From an uncultured Phocaeicola sp. (lineage in GTDB: Bacteria; Bacteroidota; Bacteroidia; Bacteroidales; Bacteroidaceae): a DNA stretch of 64,000 nt. How positions within the stretch are numbered: the first letter of the stretch is position 1; the number at the start of each line of letters is the position of its first letter. Both the position numbers and the translations under genes were made by a program. The stretch is taken from the NCBI GenBank assembly GCA_947626525.1, contig CANQSM010000001.1, forward strand, positions 1 through 64,000, given 5' to 3'. The notes under the pieces were generated by a model that saw only the letters and a list, made by a program, of their open reading frames with translations, did not search any database and was not told the origin of the DNA. Shown piece by piece: positions 1 through 8,749 of this stretch.

Positions 1-165
1 GTTCTTTGTAAAGTTACAAAATATCTATCATATTGGCAAATAATTAGTTGACTAAATTCTGAATATCCCTAATTATAGCAAAAACTTACAGATTTATAGC
101 CCATATATCACAAAAATGATTTATCTTGCCCACGAAAATGATACAAATTATAGTTGAATTGGATT

Positions 166-552
166 ATGGAGAAAAAAAAGATACATATCGAATATATGCT
201 GAGCGCAGTATCTGGAACCATTTTGTGGAATACCATCAGTACCCCTTCAGGACTCGAATCATGGTTTGCTGATAAAGTAAAAGCTGAAGATCGCATCTTT
301 ACGTTCAAATGGGGAAAAACAGAAACTCGTAGTGCCGAGGTCATCAATCTCAGAACCAGTTCATTCATTCGTTTCCGATGGGAAGACGAAGTAGATACCA
401 AATATTATTTTGAATTAAAAATCAGTGTAAATGAACTGACAAACGATTATGTGCTTGAAGTCATTGATTTTGCAGAACCGGGAGAAGAAGAAGATCTTAT
501 TGAATTATGGAATTCGCAATTTGAAACTCTGAGAAGAGTCAGCGGCGTATAA
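166..552 (+). CDS. START-like (SRPBCC fold) domain protein
   Basis: A 128-residue cytosolic protein with no signal peptide or membrane segment. It resembles the small START/AHSA1-like proteins found across Bacteroidetes: the 'WNTISTPSGLESWFADKV' stretch near the N-terminus and a C-terminal helix ending in 'LWNSQFETLRRVSGV' fit a helix-grip lipid or hydrophobic-ligand fold. The ligand is unknown. The open frame extends upstream to a TTG at 154, but the ATG at 166 is the likelier start. It lies upstream of the LptF/G gene with its own spacing, so it may be transcribed separately. The family is inferred from pattern, not from a search. Confidence 0.75.
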   Translation: MEKKKIHIEYMLSAVSGTILWNTISTPSGLESWFADKVKAEDRIFTFKWGKTETRSAEVINLRTSSFIRFRWEDEVDTKYYFELKISVNELTNDYVLEVIDFAEPGEEEDLIELWNSQFETLRRVSGV

Positions 553-598
553 TTCCATAAAAATCATAAAACATATGTTTCGTCTCCGGTTTTTATGC

Positions 599-606
599 TA
601 ATTTTG
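599..606 (+). promoter_or_regulatory. Candidate Bacteroidales -7 promoter box for lptF/G-ribBA
   Basis: TAATTTTG matches the Bacteroidales sigma-ABfr -7 consensus TAnnTTTG. A weak -33-like GTTTCG lies about 20 bases upstream. The box overlaps an in-frame ATG at 595, so that ATG cannot start the protein made from this promoter; the next ATG at 631 is the better start. Confidence 0.5.
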
Positions 607-630
607 CGCTTGATTGCACAAGACAAAAGA

Positions 631-2526
631 ATGCTACGCATAAAAAAGTTAGACATATTTATAATTAAGAGCTTTTCGTTCTTATTCGTAGGTACATTCT
701 TTATCTGCCTTTTCATTTTCATGATGCAATTCCTATGGAGATATGTAGATGAAATGGTAGGAAAAGGATTGGATATTAATTCTCTGTTAAAATTCTTCTA
801 CTACTCAGCCCTTGTCCTCATGCCCGTATCGCTGCCTCTGGCTGTGCTGCTGGCCTCCCTCATTACATTCGGAAACTTCGGGGAACGCTTCGAACTGCTG
901 GCCATGAAAGCAGCAGGAATTCCTTTGCTACGAATCATGCGGCCTCTCATTATCTTAATAGGATTCGTTTCATGCGCTTCCTTTTATTTCCAAAATGTCA
1001 CAGGACCGGAATCCAATGTGAAACTTACCACATTGCTCTATTCCATGAAACAAAAGTCTCCGGAACTGGATATCCCCGAAGGAGCTTTTTATGACGAGAT
1101 AGAGGGATATAACCTTTATGTAAAGAAGAAAAATAAGGAAACGGGAATGCTTTATTCCGTCATGATTTATAATTTCTCCGATGGATTTGAAAATGCCCAC
1201 ATCCTTGTTGCCGACTCTGGGAAATTGGAAATTTCAGAAGACAAAAAGTTTTTAAAGCTTCACTTATATAGCGGAGAACAATTCGAGAATCTGAAACAGC
1301 AAACCCGCAATGCCAATAATATCCCCTACCGGAGAGAGTCGTTCTGCGAAAAGCATACATTGATTGACTTTGACAGCAATTTTAATATGATGAACGCAGA
1401 CTTGTTCAGTGGCAACGCCAACAGTAAAAGCATAAAGGAACTGGAACACAGTATCGATTCCATGAGTACCCGATATGACAGCATCGGACGGAACTACTAT
1501 AAAGAAGCTCTTTCCAAACTGGAGCCGATACGCCTTACTCCGATGGATTCAGCAAAACTGAAGACCTCCGTTGCAAAGACCATCAATGCGGACAGTCTAT
1601 TCAGGGTTTCAAGTAAAGCACAACAGGCACGCTTCTTAAAAGCAGCATCCGAAAAAGCTGTAGTCATGCAAAATGACCTCTCATTCAAAAGTATCATGAT
1701 GTCAGAAAGTGACAAATCACTCCGCAAACATCAATTGGAATGGCATAACAAAATAGCTTTGTCGCTGGCTTGTCTGGTATTCTTCTTTATCGGTGCACCA
1801 CTTGGAGCCATTATACGTAAAGGTGGACTAGGTATGCCTGTCATTGTATCAGTGATTATCTTCCTGATATATTACATTGTGAATACAATGGGAACAAAAA
1901 TGGGAAAAGAAGGAGAATGGCACATTTGGATAGGAGCTTGGATCAGTACATTCGTCCTAGCTCCAATGGGAGTGTTCTTCACTTATAAATCCAACAATGA
2001 TTCCGTCGTATTCAATATGGATACCTATATTGAAGCCATTCGTAAAATCTTGGGACTGCGTAACAACCGCCATATTTCTAAAAAAGAAGTAATTATTGAA
2101 GATCCCGACTATGCATGCCTATACGACGAATTAGGTAAAATAAGTCTTGACTGTGAAAAATATGCCCGTCTACATTCATTCGCCAAAGCACCTAATTATC
2201 TGAAAGTTTTCACCAATAACGAAAAAGACTGTGTCATTGCCGAACTTAGTCAACGACTTGAAGCTATCGTAGAAGAGCTTTCCAACAGTAAAGACGGCAA
2301 GATACTAAACGCATTGAACAATTATCCCATATTAATTATCGGGGCGCACAAAAGCCCATTTAGTAATAGATGGTTAAATATATTAGCGGGATTGGTGATT
2401 CCGGTAGGTCTCTTCTTTTATTTCCGTATATGGAGATTCGGACTTCGATTAGACAAAGACCTGAAACGCATAGAAGAAACCAGTCGTGAAATCCAATCCT
2501 ATATAGAACAATCAAAACAGAAATAG
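631..2526 (+). CDS. LptF/LptG-family lipopolysaccharide export permease
   Basis: A YjgP/YjgQ-type inner-membrane permease of the Lpt ABC exporter, which extracts lipopolysaccharide from the inner membrane for transfer to the outer membrane. The 631 residues are far longer than the roughly 360 of E. coli LptF or LptG. Membrane helices lie near residues 15-40 and 60-90 and in a C-terminal block (about 375-460), separated by a large polar region that fits the periplasmic jellyroll. An extra C-terminal extension follows, with a last hydrophobic helix near residue 590; this enlarged form is usual in Bacteroidales. ATG 631 is chosen over 595 because a promoter box overlaps 595. Its stop is 2 nt from ribBA, so the two are probably cotranscribed. 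Confidence 0.88.
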   Translation: MLRIKKLDIFIIKSFSFLFVGTFFICLFIFMMQFLWRYVDEMVGKGLDINSLLKFFYYSALVLMPVSLPLAVLLASLITFGNFGERFELLAMKAAGIPLLRIMRPLIILIGFVSCASFYFQNVTGPESNVKLTTLLYSMKQKSPELDIPEGAFYDEIEGYNLYVKKKNKETGMLYSVMIYNFSDGFENAHILVADSGKLEISEDKKFLKLHLYSGEQFENLKQQTRNANNIPYRRESFCEKHTLIDFDSNFNMMNADLFSGNANSKSIKELEHSIDSMSTRYDSIGRNYYKEALSKLEPIRLTPMDSAKLKTSVAKTINADSLFRVSSKAQQARFLKAASEKAVVMQNDLSFKSIMMSESDKSLRKHQLEWHNKIALSLACLVFFFIGAPLGAIIRKGGLGMPVIVSVIIFLIYYIVNTMGTKMGKEGEWHIWIGAWISTFVLAPMGVFFTYKSNNDSVVFNMDTYIEAIRKILGLRNNRHISKKEVIIEDPDYACLYDELGKISLDCEKYARLHSFAKAPNYLKVFTNNEKDCVIAELSQRLEAIVEELSNSKDGKILNALNNYPILIIGAHKSPFSNRWLNILAGLVIPVGLFFYFRIWRFGLRLDKDLKRIEETSREIQSYIEQSKQK

Positions 2527-2528
2527 AT

Positions 2529-3743
2529 ATGGAAGAAATCAAGTTGAATACCATTGAAGAAGCGATTGAAGATTTCCGTGAGGGAAAATTCGTTGTTGTG
2601 GTTGACGATGAGGATCGTGAGAATGAAGGCGATTTGATTATCGCTGCAGAAAAAATTACGGCTGAAAACGTTAATTTTATGCTAAAATACGCACGGGGTG
2701 TACTTTGTGCTCCTATTACCATTTCCCGTTGCAAAGAACTGGAGCTATCTCATCAGGTAGATGACAATACCTCTTTGCTGGGTACTCCATTTACCATAAC
2801 AATCGATAAATTGGAAGGATGCAGCACGGGAGTTTCAGCCGCAGACAGAGCTGAAACCATCAGGGCTTTAGCCGACCCTGCTTCTACTCCACAGACTTTC
2901 GGTAGACCGGGACATGTAAATCCTCTATATGCACAAGACAAAGGAGTGCTTCGCCGTGCCGGACATACCGAAGCTGCCATAGATTTAGCACGTTTGGCTG
3001 GACTCTACCCAGCCGGAGCATTGATGGAAATCATGAATGAGGATGGAACAATGGCACGTTTGCCAGAGCTTAGAGCTTTTGCCGATCAACATAACATGAA
3101 ATTGATTTCCATCCACGATTTGATTGTTTACCGTCTACAAGAAGAATCCATCGTAGAAAGAGGTGTGGAAGTAAACATGCCTACAGCATACGGACAGTTC
3201 CGTCTGATTCCATTCCGCCAGAAATCAAACGGCCTGGAACACGTTGCCTTATTTAAAGGTACATGGGAAAAAGACGAACCTATCTTAGTACGCGTACATT
3301 CCTCTTGCGCAACCGGGGATATATTTGGTTCAATGAGATGCGATTGTGGAGAACAGCTTCACAAAGCCATGCAAATGATTGAAAAAGAAAAAAAAGGCGT
3401 AGTGGTCTATTTGAACCAAGAAGGGCGTGGAATCGGGCTGATGGAAAAGATGAAAGCTTATAAGTTGCAAGAGGATGGTATGGATACCGTAGACGCAAAC
3501 ATTTGTTTAGGACATCTGGCAGACGAACGTGACTATGGTGTGGGCGCACAAATTTTAAGAGAATTAGGAGTGCATAATATGCGTCTGATGACCAACAATC
3601 CAGTAAAACGTATCGGTTTAGAAGCATACGGCTTAAAAATTGTAGAGAATGTACCGATTGAGACGACACCGAATCCCTATAACGAACGTTATCTAAAAAC
3701 CAAAAAGGAACGAATGGGGCATCTTTTGCATTTTAATAAATAA
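2529..3743 (+). CDS. ribBA: Bifunctional 3,4-dihydroxy-2-butanone 4-phosphate synthase / GTP cyclohydrolase II
   Basis: This enzyme supplies both precursors of riboflavin. The N-terminal RibB half (about 1-205) makes dihydroxybutanone phosphate from ribulose 5-phosphate and shows '[13 protein letters not shown]' and '[12 protein letters not shown]'. The C-terminal RibA half (about 206-404) opens GTP and shows the zinc-binding 'CDCGEQLH' region with 'NQEGRGIGL'. At 404 residues it is the normal length of the fusion. It starts 2 nt after the LptF/G stop, so there is no room for an FMN riboswitch directly in front of it. Confidence 0.97.
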   Translation: MEEIKLNTIEEAIEDFREGKFVVVVDDEDRENEGDLIIAAEKITAENVNFMLKYARGVLCAPITISRCKELELSHQVDDNTSLLGTPFTITIDKLEGCSTGVSAADRAETIRALADPASTPQTFGRPGHVNPLYAQDKGVLRRAGHTEAAIDLARLAGLYPAGALMEIMNEDGTMARLPELRAFADQHNMKLISIHDLIVYRLQEESIVERGVEVNMPTAYGQFRLIPFRQKSNGLEHVALFKGTWEKDEPILVRVHSSCATGDIFGSMRCDCGEQLHKAMQMIEKEKKGVVVYLNQEGRGIGLMEKMKAYKLQEDGMDTVDANICLGHLADERDYGVGAQILRELGVHNMRLMTNNPVKRIGLEAYGLKIVENVPIETTPNPYNERYLKTKKERMGHLLHFNK

Positions 3744-3833
3744 CAGGCAAACATCAGTCTTACACGGAAAAAAGAAAAAGCAGAAAAGAGTCAACCGCAA
3801 GAAAACAAAACAACAGTTATAACATATAAAACA

Positions 3834-5027
3834 ATGAACCAATTATCCGATCGTTTAAACAGATTGTCTCGTTCCGAGACTCTCGCTATGTCACAAAAAA
3901 GCAGTGAGCTAAAGGCTCAAGGTGTAGACGTTATCAACCTCAGTGTAGGTGAACCGGACTTTAATACGCCCGATCACATCAAAGAGGCTGCTAAAAAAGC
4001 TATTGACGAGAACTATTCCAAATATTCCCCTGTTCCGGGATATCCGGCTTTACGTAATGCTATTGTCGCCAAATTGAAAAACGAAAACGGATTGGAGTAT
4101 ACAGCGTCCCAAATTAGTTGCTCAAATGGCGCCAAACAGTGTGTCTGTAATGTAATCATGACACTTGTGGACAAAGGGGACGAAGTCATCATTCCGGCTC
4201 CTTACTGGGTCAGTTACCCGGAAATGGTAAAACTGGCAGATGGATTACCGGTTGTTATACGAGCAGGAATTGAACAGGACTTCAAAATCACTCCGGCCCA
4301 ATTAGAGGCAGTCATCACTCCAAAGACCAAAGCATTAATTCTCTGCTCGCCTTCCAACCCTACGGGCTCAGTCTATAGCAAAGAAGAACTTGCAGGGTTG
4401 GCCACTGTACTGGCAAAGCATCCCCAAGTATATATCATTGCGGATGAAATTTACGAGCATATTAATTACATAGGCAGGCATGAAAGTATTGCCCAGTTCC
4501 CGGAAGTGAAAGAACAGGTAATCATCATCAATGGAGTATCCAAAGCCTATGCCATGACCGGATGGAGAATTGGATTTGCAGCCGGTCCGGAATGGATTAT
4601 TAAAGCTTGCAATAAGTTACAAGGACAATATACATCAGGTCCATGCTCCGTATCCCAAAAGGCAGCCGAAGCCGCATATACCGGTACACAGGTCCACGTA
4701 GAAGAAATGCGTCAGGCTTTTGAACGCCGTCGCGACTTGATTGTAAAACTTGCCAAAGAGATTCCGGGATTCGAAGTGAATATTCCTCATGGAGCATTCT
4801 ATATTTTCCCAAAATGCGATGCTTATTTCGGAAAATCCACAGGCGATCGGCAAATCAACAATGCTGCCGATTTAGTTATGTATTTATTAGAAGTAGGGCA
4901 TGTAGCTTGTGTAGGCGGAGGTGCTTTTGGTGCCCCTGAATGTATTCGCATGAGTTATGCTACATCTGATGAGAATATTATAGAGTCCATGCGTCGTATC
5001 AAAGAGGCACTAAGCGCATTAAAATAA
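3834..5027 (+). CDS. Class I PLP-dependent aminotransferase (aspartate aminotransferase type)
   Basis: A cytosolic fold-type I aminotransferase of 397 residues, the usual length. It carries 'SVGEPDFNTPDH' near the N-terminus, the PLP-contacting 'SNPTGSVYS' and 'IADEIYEHI', and the Schiff-base lysine in 'GVSKAYAMTGWRIGF' (about residue 235). 'CIRMSYATS' supplies the arginine that binds the substrate carboxylate. The likely reaction is aspartate:2-oxoglutarate transamination, but closely related enzymes use other amino acids, so the substrate is an inference. A 90-nt A-rich spacer separates it from ribBA, and a strong terminator follows. Confidence 0.93.
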   Translation: MNQLSDRLNRLSRSETLAMSQKSSELKAQGVDVINLSVGEPDFNTPDHIKEAAKKAIDENYSKYSPVPGYPALRNAIVAKLKNENGLEYTASQISCSNGAKQCVCNVIMTLVDKGDEVIIPAPYWVSYPEMVKLADGLPVVIRAGIEQDFKITPAQLEAVITPKTKALILCSPSNPTGSVYSKEELAGLATVLAKHPQVYIIADEIYEHINYIGRHESIAQFPEVKEQVIIINGVSKAYAMTGWRIGFAAGPEWIIKACNKLQGQYTSGPCSVSQKAAEAAYTGTQVHVEEMRQAFERRRDLIVKLAKEIPGFEVNIPHGAFYIFPKCDAYFGKSTGDRQINNAADLVMYLLEVGHVACVGGGAFGAPECIRMSYATSDENIIESMRRIKEALSALK

Positions 5028-5046
5028 TATAAACAACATCATTGAT

Positions 5047-5076
5047 AAAAAGGTTATCTTCCCCGGTAACCTTTTT
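5047..5076 (+). terminator. Rho-independent terminator after the aminotransferase
   Basis: A perfect 10-bp inverted repeat, AAAAAGGTTA / TAACCTTTTT, with a 10-nt loop, ends in a T run 20 nt past the stop codon at 5027. Confidence 0.8.
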
Positions 5077-5104
5077 ATTTGCAATCGTTCGACTCTATAA
5101 AACC

Positions 5105-5138
5105 AAGAAAGCATGGATAATCTTATCCATGCTTTCTT
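5105..5138 (-). terminator. Terminator hairpin for the ferredoxin gene, possibly bidirectional
   Basis: A perfect 16-bp stem, AAGAAAGCATGGATAA against its complement with a 2-nt loop, lies 28 nt beyond the ferredoxin stop on the minus strand. It could also back up the plus-strand terminator before it. Confidence 0.7.
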
Positions 5139-5165
5139 AGTTCTTTAAGTCTATGGAGTTGTATT

Positions 5166-5333
5166 TTATCCCAAGCTAATTGCTTCAGAAGGACATACAT
5201 CAGCACATGTTCCACACTCTGTGCACAATTCCGGGTTGATTGAATAGATATCACCTTCACTGATTGCTCCTACCGGACATTCGTCAATACAAGTTCCACA
5301 CGCGATACAATCGCTACCAATTACATAAGCCAT
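5166..5333 (-). CDS. Small 2[4Fe-4S] bacterial-type ferredoxin
   Basis: Reading the minus strand from the ATG at 5333 gives 55 residues with two CxxCxxCxxxCP clusters: 'CIACGTCIDECP' (about residues 9-20) and 'CTECGTCADVCP' (about 37-48). This is the classic clostridial-type electron carrier with two cubane clusters, serving partners such as pyruvate:ferredoxin oxidoreductase. It is short but complete, with 'MAYVIG' at the start and 'EAISLG' at the end. It is a single gene convergent with the aminotransferase gene, and two hairpins lie between them. Confidence 0.95.
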   Translation of the reverse strand: MAYVIGSDCIACGTCIDECPVGAISEGDIYSINPELCTECGTCADVCPSEAISLG

Positions 5334-5531
5334 TTTCTTATCAATTTAAATTATTAGTATTCTTTATCACCGACAAATGTACATGTTTTCCGCATTGGTT
5401 GTCCTCCAAAAACATAAAATTGTACTAATTTGTATTCTGTCTAAATAGAACCATTCTTTCAGGCTCTCCTTTTTCCTTATTTCACAATATCTCTACGCCC
5501 TAATAACACCAAACCCAACCACCCATTTATC

Positions 5532-5697
5532 TGACAAAACGTGATGTCGATGACAGAAAACCATTGGAATACAAAGTCTTTGTCAAATATTATCTATGGC
5601 ATGCCTATTGTATGTTTCCCAAAAAGCCATGTATCAATGTACTACGTACTGTGGACACACAACTTGCATTGTTCTGAATTCGTTGAACTCACGTCAT
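5532..5697 (+). pseudogene. Internally deleted IS982-family transposase remnant
   Basis: The plus strand encodes 'RDVDDRKPLEYKVFVK', matching 'GDVNDRKPLEYKSFVE' in the fuller copy at 6214-7248, and soon after 'CFPKKPCINVLRTVDTQLALF', the C-terminus of the same transposase. The catalytic middle is missing. The fragment ends at TTGAACTCACGT, one base from the element's terminal inverted repeat. It lies in the opposite orientation to the fuller neighbouring copy. It cannot move by itself. Confidence 0.8.
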
Positions 5698-5741
5698 ATT
5701 AAAGACATAGAGAAGTTACATAGCCATAGCAGTAAGCACCG

Positions 5742-5835
5742 TTCACCGTCCAACAGTACGCTGGACGGTGAAGTTAGATAGCTGCGAAAGCCGATGCACC
5801 TATCTGCATGGACCGTCCAGCGACCGCTGGACGGT
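5742..5835. repeat. Pair of hairpins sharing the core CGTCCA/TGGACG
   Basis: Two stem-loops lie 39 nt apart. The first pairs TTCACCGTCCA (5742-5752) with TGGACGGTGAA (5762-5772). The second pairs ACCGTCCAGCG (5812-5822) with CGCTGGACGGT (5825-5835). Both carry GCTGGACGGTGAA on the right arm, so they are two copies of one palindromic unit. A weaker AGATAG/CTATCT pairing lies between them. No protein is encoded here. Confidence 0.65.
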
Positions 5836-5839
5836 GAAC

Positions 5840-6213
5840 GGAAATACATGAAACAAACAATACGCATCCATAACAAAGGCGATTCATATAGGTTAGCAGG
5901 TACTGCCATCCCCATGCGGAAAAGAGGGGAGCAACCACAGTTATACCACCGAGATGAATAAAATGTACTCTTTACGGATATAGGAAAGAGCGGAAAAACT
6001 GTCGGAGTTTTCGGAAAGATTCTTAAAAGTTTCTCCTTACACTCTCTTTTTTACGGAAACCGCCGGAATGAAACAGGATAAGAACAACCATAATCCCAGC
6101 CTCGCCCATGCGATTGGGCTTAATCTCTGTAATTTTTGATTCTGAGAACATAGCGATAATCCTTTAAAGGTTATAGTTCAGCACCATAAATTTGATATGG
6201 TAATTATATATAA
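5840..6213. other. Intergenic stretch without a recognisable gene
   Basis: No open frame with protein-like composition and no known motif was seen between the hairpin repeat and the IS982 copy. It is probably decayed border sequence. Confidence 0.5.
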
Positions 6214-7248
6214 ATTTAACGTGAGTTCGACGAATTCAGAACAATGCAAGCTGTGCGTCCACAGTACGTAGTACATTGATACATGGCTTCTTTGGAAAAC
6301 AGCAATATGCGGCAATTGCACTCAAGAGGTTGACAATAAAATTATCAAAGGTTCTATGCCTTGAATGTTCCACTTGTGCCATATTTTTGAGTTCGTCATT
6401 GACGGTTTCGATAATGGTCCGTTTCCTGAGGAGTAGTTTGTCTGAAAGTGACATCAACGCTCCTTTCATATTGCTTTTTAACTTGGTTATAATTTGTATG
6501 CCGTCCACGAACAATCTCTCAAAGAGCTTCTTGCCGGTGTATCCCTTATCGCCGACAAGCTTCCCATATATAAATTCCACAAAGGATTTGTATTCAAGAG
6601 GCTTACGATCATTGACATCACCGGGAGTAATCATAAAATTCAGGAGTTCTCCGCGTTCGTTGCATACGAGATGTAATTTAAACCCGAAAAACCAACCCAT
6701 GGAGCATTTACCTTTTTGTGGTATTCCTTGGAACGTCTTATGAACATGGATTATCCGTCTTTTTACATACCCGTAAAGGTGTACTGTCAACAAAACTGAT
6801 GCCTGTACATTTGCCCAAAAGGGCTTTCTTGATGAACAGGGCTAGCGGAATTGCCACTTCTTTTTCCAATTCTACAAAACGGTTGTAGAAGACGCTTTGG
6901 GAAAGAGATGGCGCATATGTCTGCATACCTTTTCCTGATAGAAATGCTTCAGACAACGGTAGCCTGAATCATGAAAAAGTATCATGATGAGCATGATTTC
7001 TGCCTTTGACAGGGTTGAAACACGGTGATATTTACGCTTTGCAGCAGATTAAACGTGTATTTTGTCATCATGGCATCGAAAAATTTGCAGATATCATCTG
7101 CCATACAATATAATTCTATAACTTTGCTTCCGGTAATCATAGCGATTGTTGTTTGTAAATATCTATAAATCAGCATTATAAAGTTATAACAATTCTCGCT
7201 AATCACCAAATCCATAAGAACTTAAAATTCCTCGAACTCACGTTAAAT
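6214..7248 (-). mobile_element. IS982-family insertion sequence, near full length but inactive
   Basis: About 1.03 kb bounded by inverted copies of ATTTAACGTGAGTTCGA (6214-6230 and, inverted, 7232-7248). The inside encodes a disrupted IS982-type transposase on the minus strand. The flanks are too AT-rich to call a target duplication. The same end sequence recurs at several other points in the window. Confidence 0.85.
6236..7215 (-). pseudogene. IS982-family DDE transposase, frameshifted
   Basis: The transposase is split over three frames. The N-terminus (7215-6982) has 'MADDICKFFDAMMTKY'. A middle piece (6956-6738) has 'SQSVFYNRFVELEKEV' and 'GISFVDSTPLRV', which supplies a catalytic aspartate. 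The C-terminal piece (to 6236) has 'GWFFGFKLHLVCN', 'VGDKGYTGKKLF', 'LLRKRTIIETVNDELK' and 'EHSRHRTFDNF'. This motif order is that of the IS982 family. At least two frame changes are needed to join the pieces, so no full protein is expected unless programmed slippage occurs, which I see no reason to propose. Confidence 0.85.
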
Positions 7249-7263
7249 ATATATATTAAGAGA

Positions 7264-7840
7264 CACTAGTGAAAGGATATGAAGCGCTGGGTATCTATAC
7301 CGATCACATTAGCGGTGCAAGAAGAGCGGTGAACGTCCAGTTCTCCGTGAAGCAATAGAACAATGCAAGGTGGAAACTAAAAACCAGTGCCCCAATTCAT
7401 GGCAATGGTTTGGTGTCATCCTCCTTGTTAGCGAATTATCGAGGTTGGGCAGAAATGCCTTTGATGTACTTGAAACAGTGAAGGAACTTGCCGACTCAGG
7501 CATCAATCTCTATACGCAGAAAGAACAAATGACACTCCTGAGCGAAGATGGCAAACCATCTATCTTTGCCCCTATCATGCTTGCAATCCTTTCTTCTTGT
7601 GCCCAGTTGGAATGTGATAACATCTCATTCCGACCGAATTCAGGTAGGAAGCAGTATGTTGCAAAAGGTGGTAAACTCGGCAGACCTATAGGAAGTAAGA
7701 AGTCACAAAACAAAAAGAGGGAAGAATATAGAGAGGTCATCAACCTTCTTAACAAGGGCTATGCCATCCGTGATGTTGCAAAATTAAATGGCAAAGGTGT
7801 TAGCACAGTACAATGTATCAAGAAGGAGTTTTGTGCTTGA
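7264..7840 (+). pseudogene. Broken serine recombinase (resolvase/invertase family)
   Basis: The C-terminal two thirds of a small serine recombinase remain: 'GERPVLREAIEQ', the family hallmark 'SELSRLGRNAFDVLETV', a 'GRKQYVAKGGKLGRP' linker and a C-terminal helix-turn-helix ('GYAIRDVAKLNGKGVSTVQ'). Upstream 'GIYTDHISGARR' continues the catalytic domain in another frame, with the shift near 7325. The N-terminal piece with the nucleophilic serine is missing, cut off by the IS982 copy that ends at 7248. The normal length would be near 190-200 residues. It was probably a resolvase or invertase of a former mobile element. Confidence 0.75.
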
Positions 7841-7844
7841 AACC

Positions 7845-8380
7845 ATGGGCTAAAACCAGGGTGTTGATTCAATAATCTGGTTCAAACCTGATACGTGACC
7901 TGCGGATGAGATTTTCATAATTTGCAGTCACTCCAAGCATAGCTTATTCGTCTAAGAAGCCATGAACAATTACATAGTTATTATTATCGATAATGGTTTT
8001 GCTATCTTATATGCAAAAAATATATTCAGTTATTGATATTTTAAGCACTCATTTGTGCGAAATTTAGTTAAATTTATCGAATACGCAAACTTTTAATTTT
8101 ATTTCTTTTTATACTCTAGATTTTTTTGCTATTTTTGTACTTGATTTCCTTTTTCGCATCTAATTGGAAGGTGTACTACCCCAGTGAGAAGCCCAACAAT
8201 AAAGGTTCGATTGAAGTCCACGCCGAGCTGAAACATGCGATGGCAACATCAAATGTTGAAACGGGTTTTGGGCGGGAGATCACGACATATTAAAAGGCGT
8301 TTACTTGACGCTTATCTTTGGCTACACGAATCTCGCAAAATTCAAATTCTAGTGAAGAAAGCAACGGTAGATGTCCTCGG
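7845..8380. other. Non-coding or decayed stretch
   Basis: No convincing gene was seen. A short frame near 8166-8300 could encode 'WKVYYPSEKPNNKGSIEVHA' followed by about 20 more residues, which looks protein-like but is not recognised. The rest is AT-rich, with an AT-rich promoter-like run near 8100-8150. Confidence 0.4.
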
Positions 8381-8580
8381 GTGTGATTTTTCACAACCGC
8401 ACTTGTTTGTACAAAGGAATAATTGTACCCTGTTGGGTGCAATATGTTTCGTATATGTATGTAACATGCTGCAAGGTGAAACCTCATACGGCGTGGGCTC
8501 TGACGTTGTTCATTCTCTAGAATTGGGCAATGCGAGAGCCTTGTGTAGCGGGATGAACAATAGGTAGGTTCTCCACGCTT
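8381..8580 (+). ncRNA. Possible structured RNA, perhaps a 5' group II intron fragment
   Basis: The stretch is rich in nested pairings. ATTGTACCC pairs with GGGTGCAAT near 8423-8444. GCGTGG (8491-8496) pairs with CCACGC (8573-8578). A 10-bp stem joins 8506-8515 to 8551-8560. GGCTCT (8496-8501) can pair with AGAGCC (8535-8540), which crosses the previous stem. GTGTG at 8381 fits the group II intron 5' consensus GUGYG, but no intron-encoded protein or domain V was found. The structure is seen; the identity is a guess. Confidence 0.3.
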
Positions 8581-8749
8581 TAACCTAAATATAACACTTA
8601 ACTATCTGTGTGTCAGTATTTATATATAACGAGATGGCTGTTTTGATACCATTTATTTCCCATCATTGTTTAAGTCACTGTTTCCCCTTACACGAATTGA
8701 AATCGATAATTGAGCGTATTATACCTCCACTATTTGCAGTTTACATTCA
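8581..8749. other. Non-coding spacer after the helicase gene
   Basis: AT-rich sequence with no recognisable gene or terminator lies between the putative structured RNA and the end of the minus-strand helicase. Confidence 0.4.

Noticed and set aside
5596..5781. Plus-strand open frame of 61 residues
   Set aside because: It is an out-of-frame reading of the IS982 remnant and the hairpin repeat.
8235..8567. Plus-strand open frame of 110 residues
   Set aside because: It runs across the strongly paired RNA-like stretch and shows no protein family; the structure seems the better explanation.
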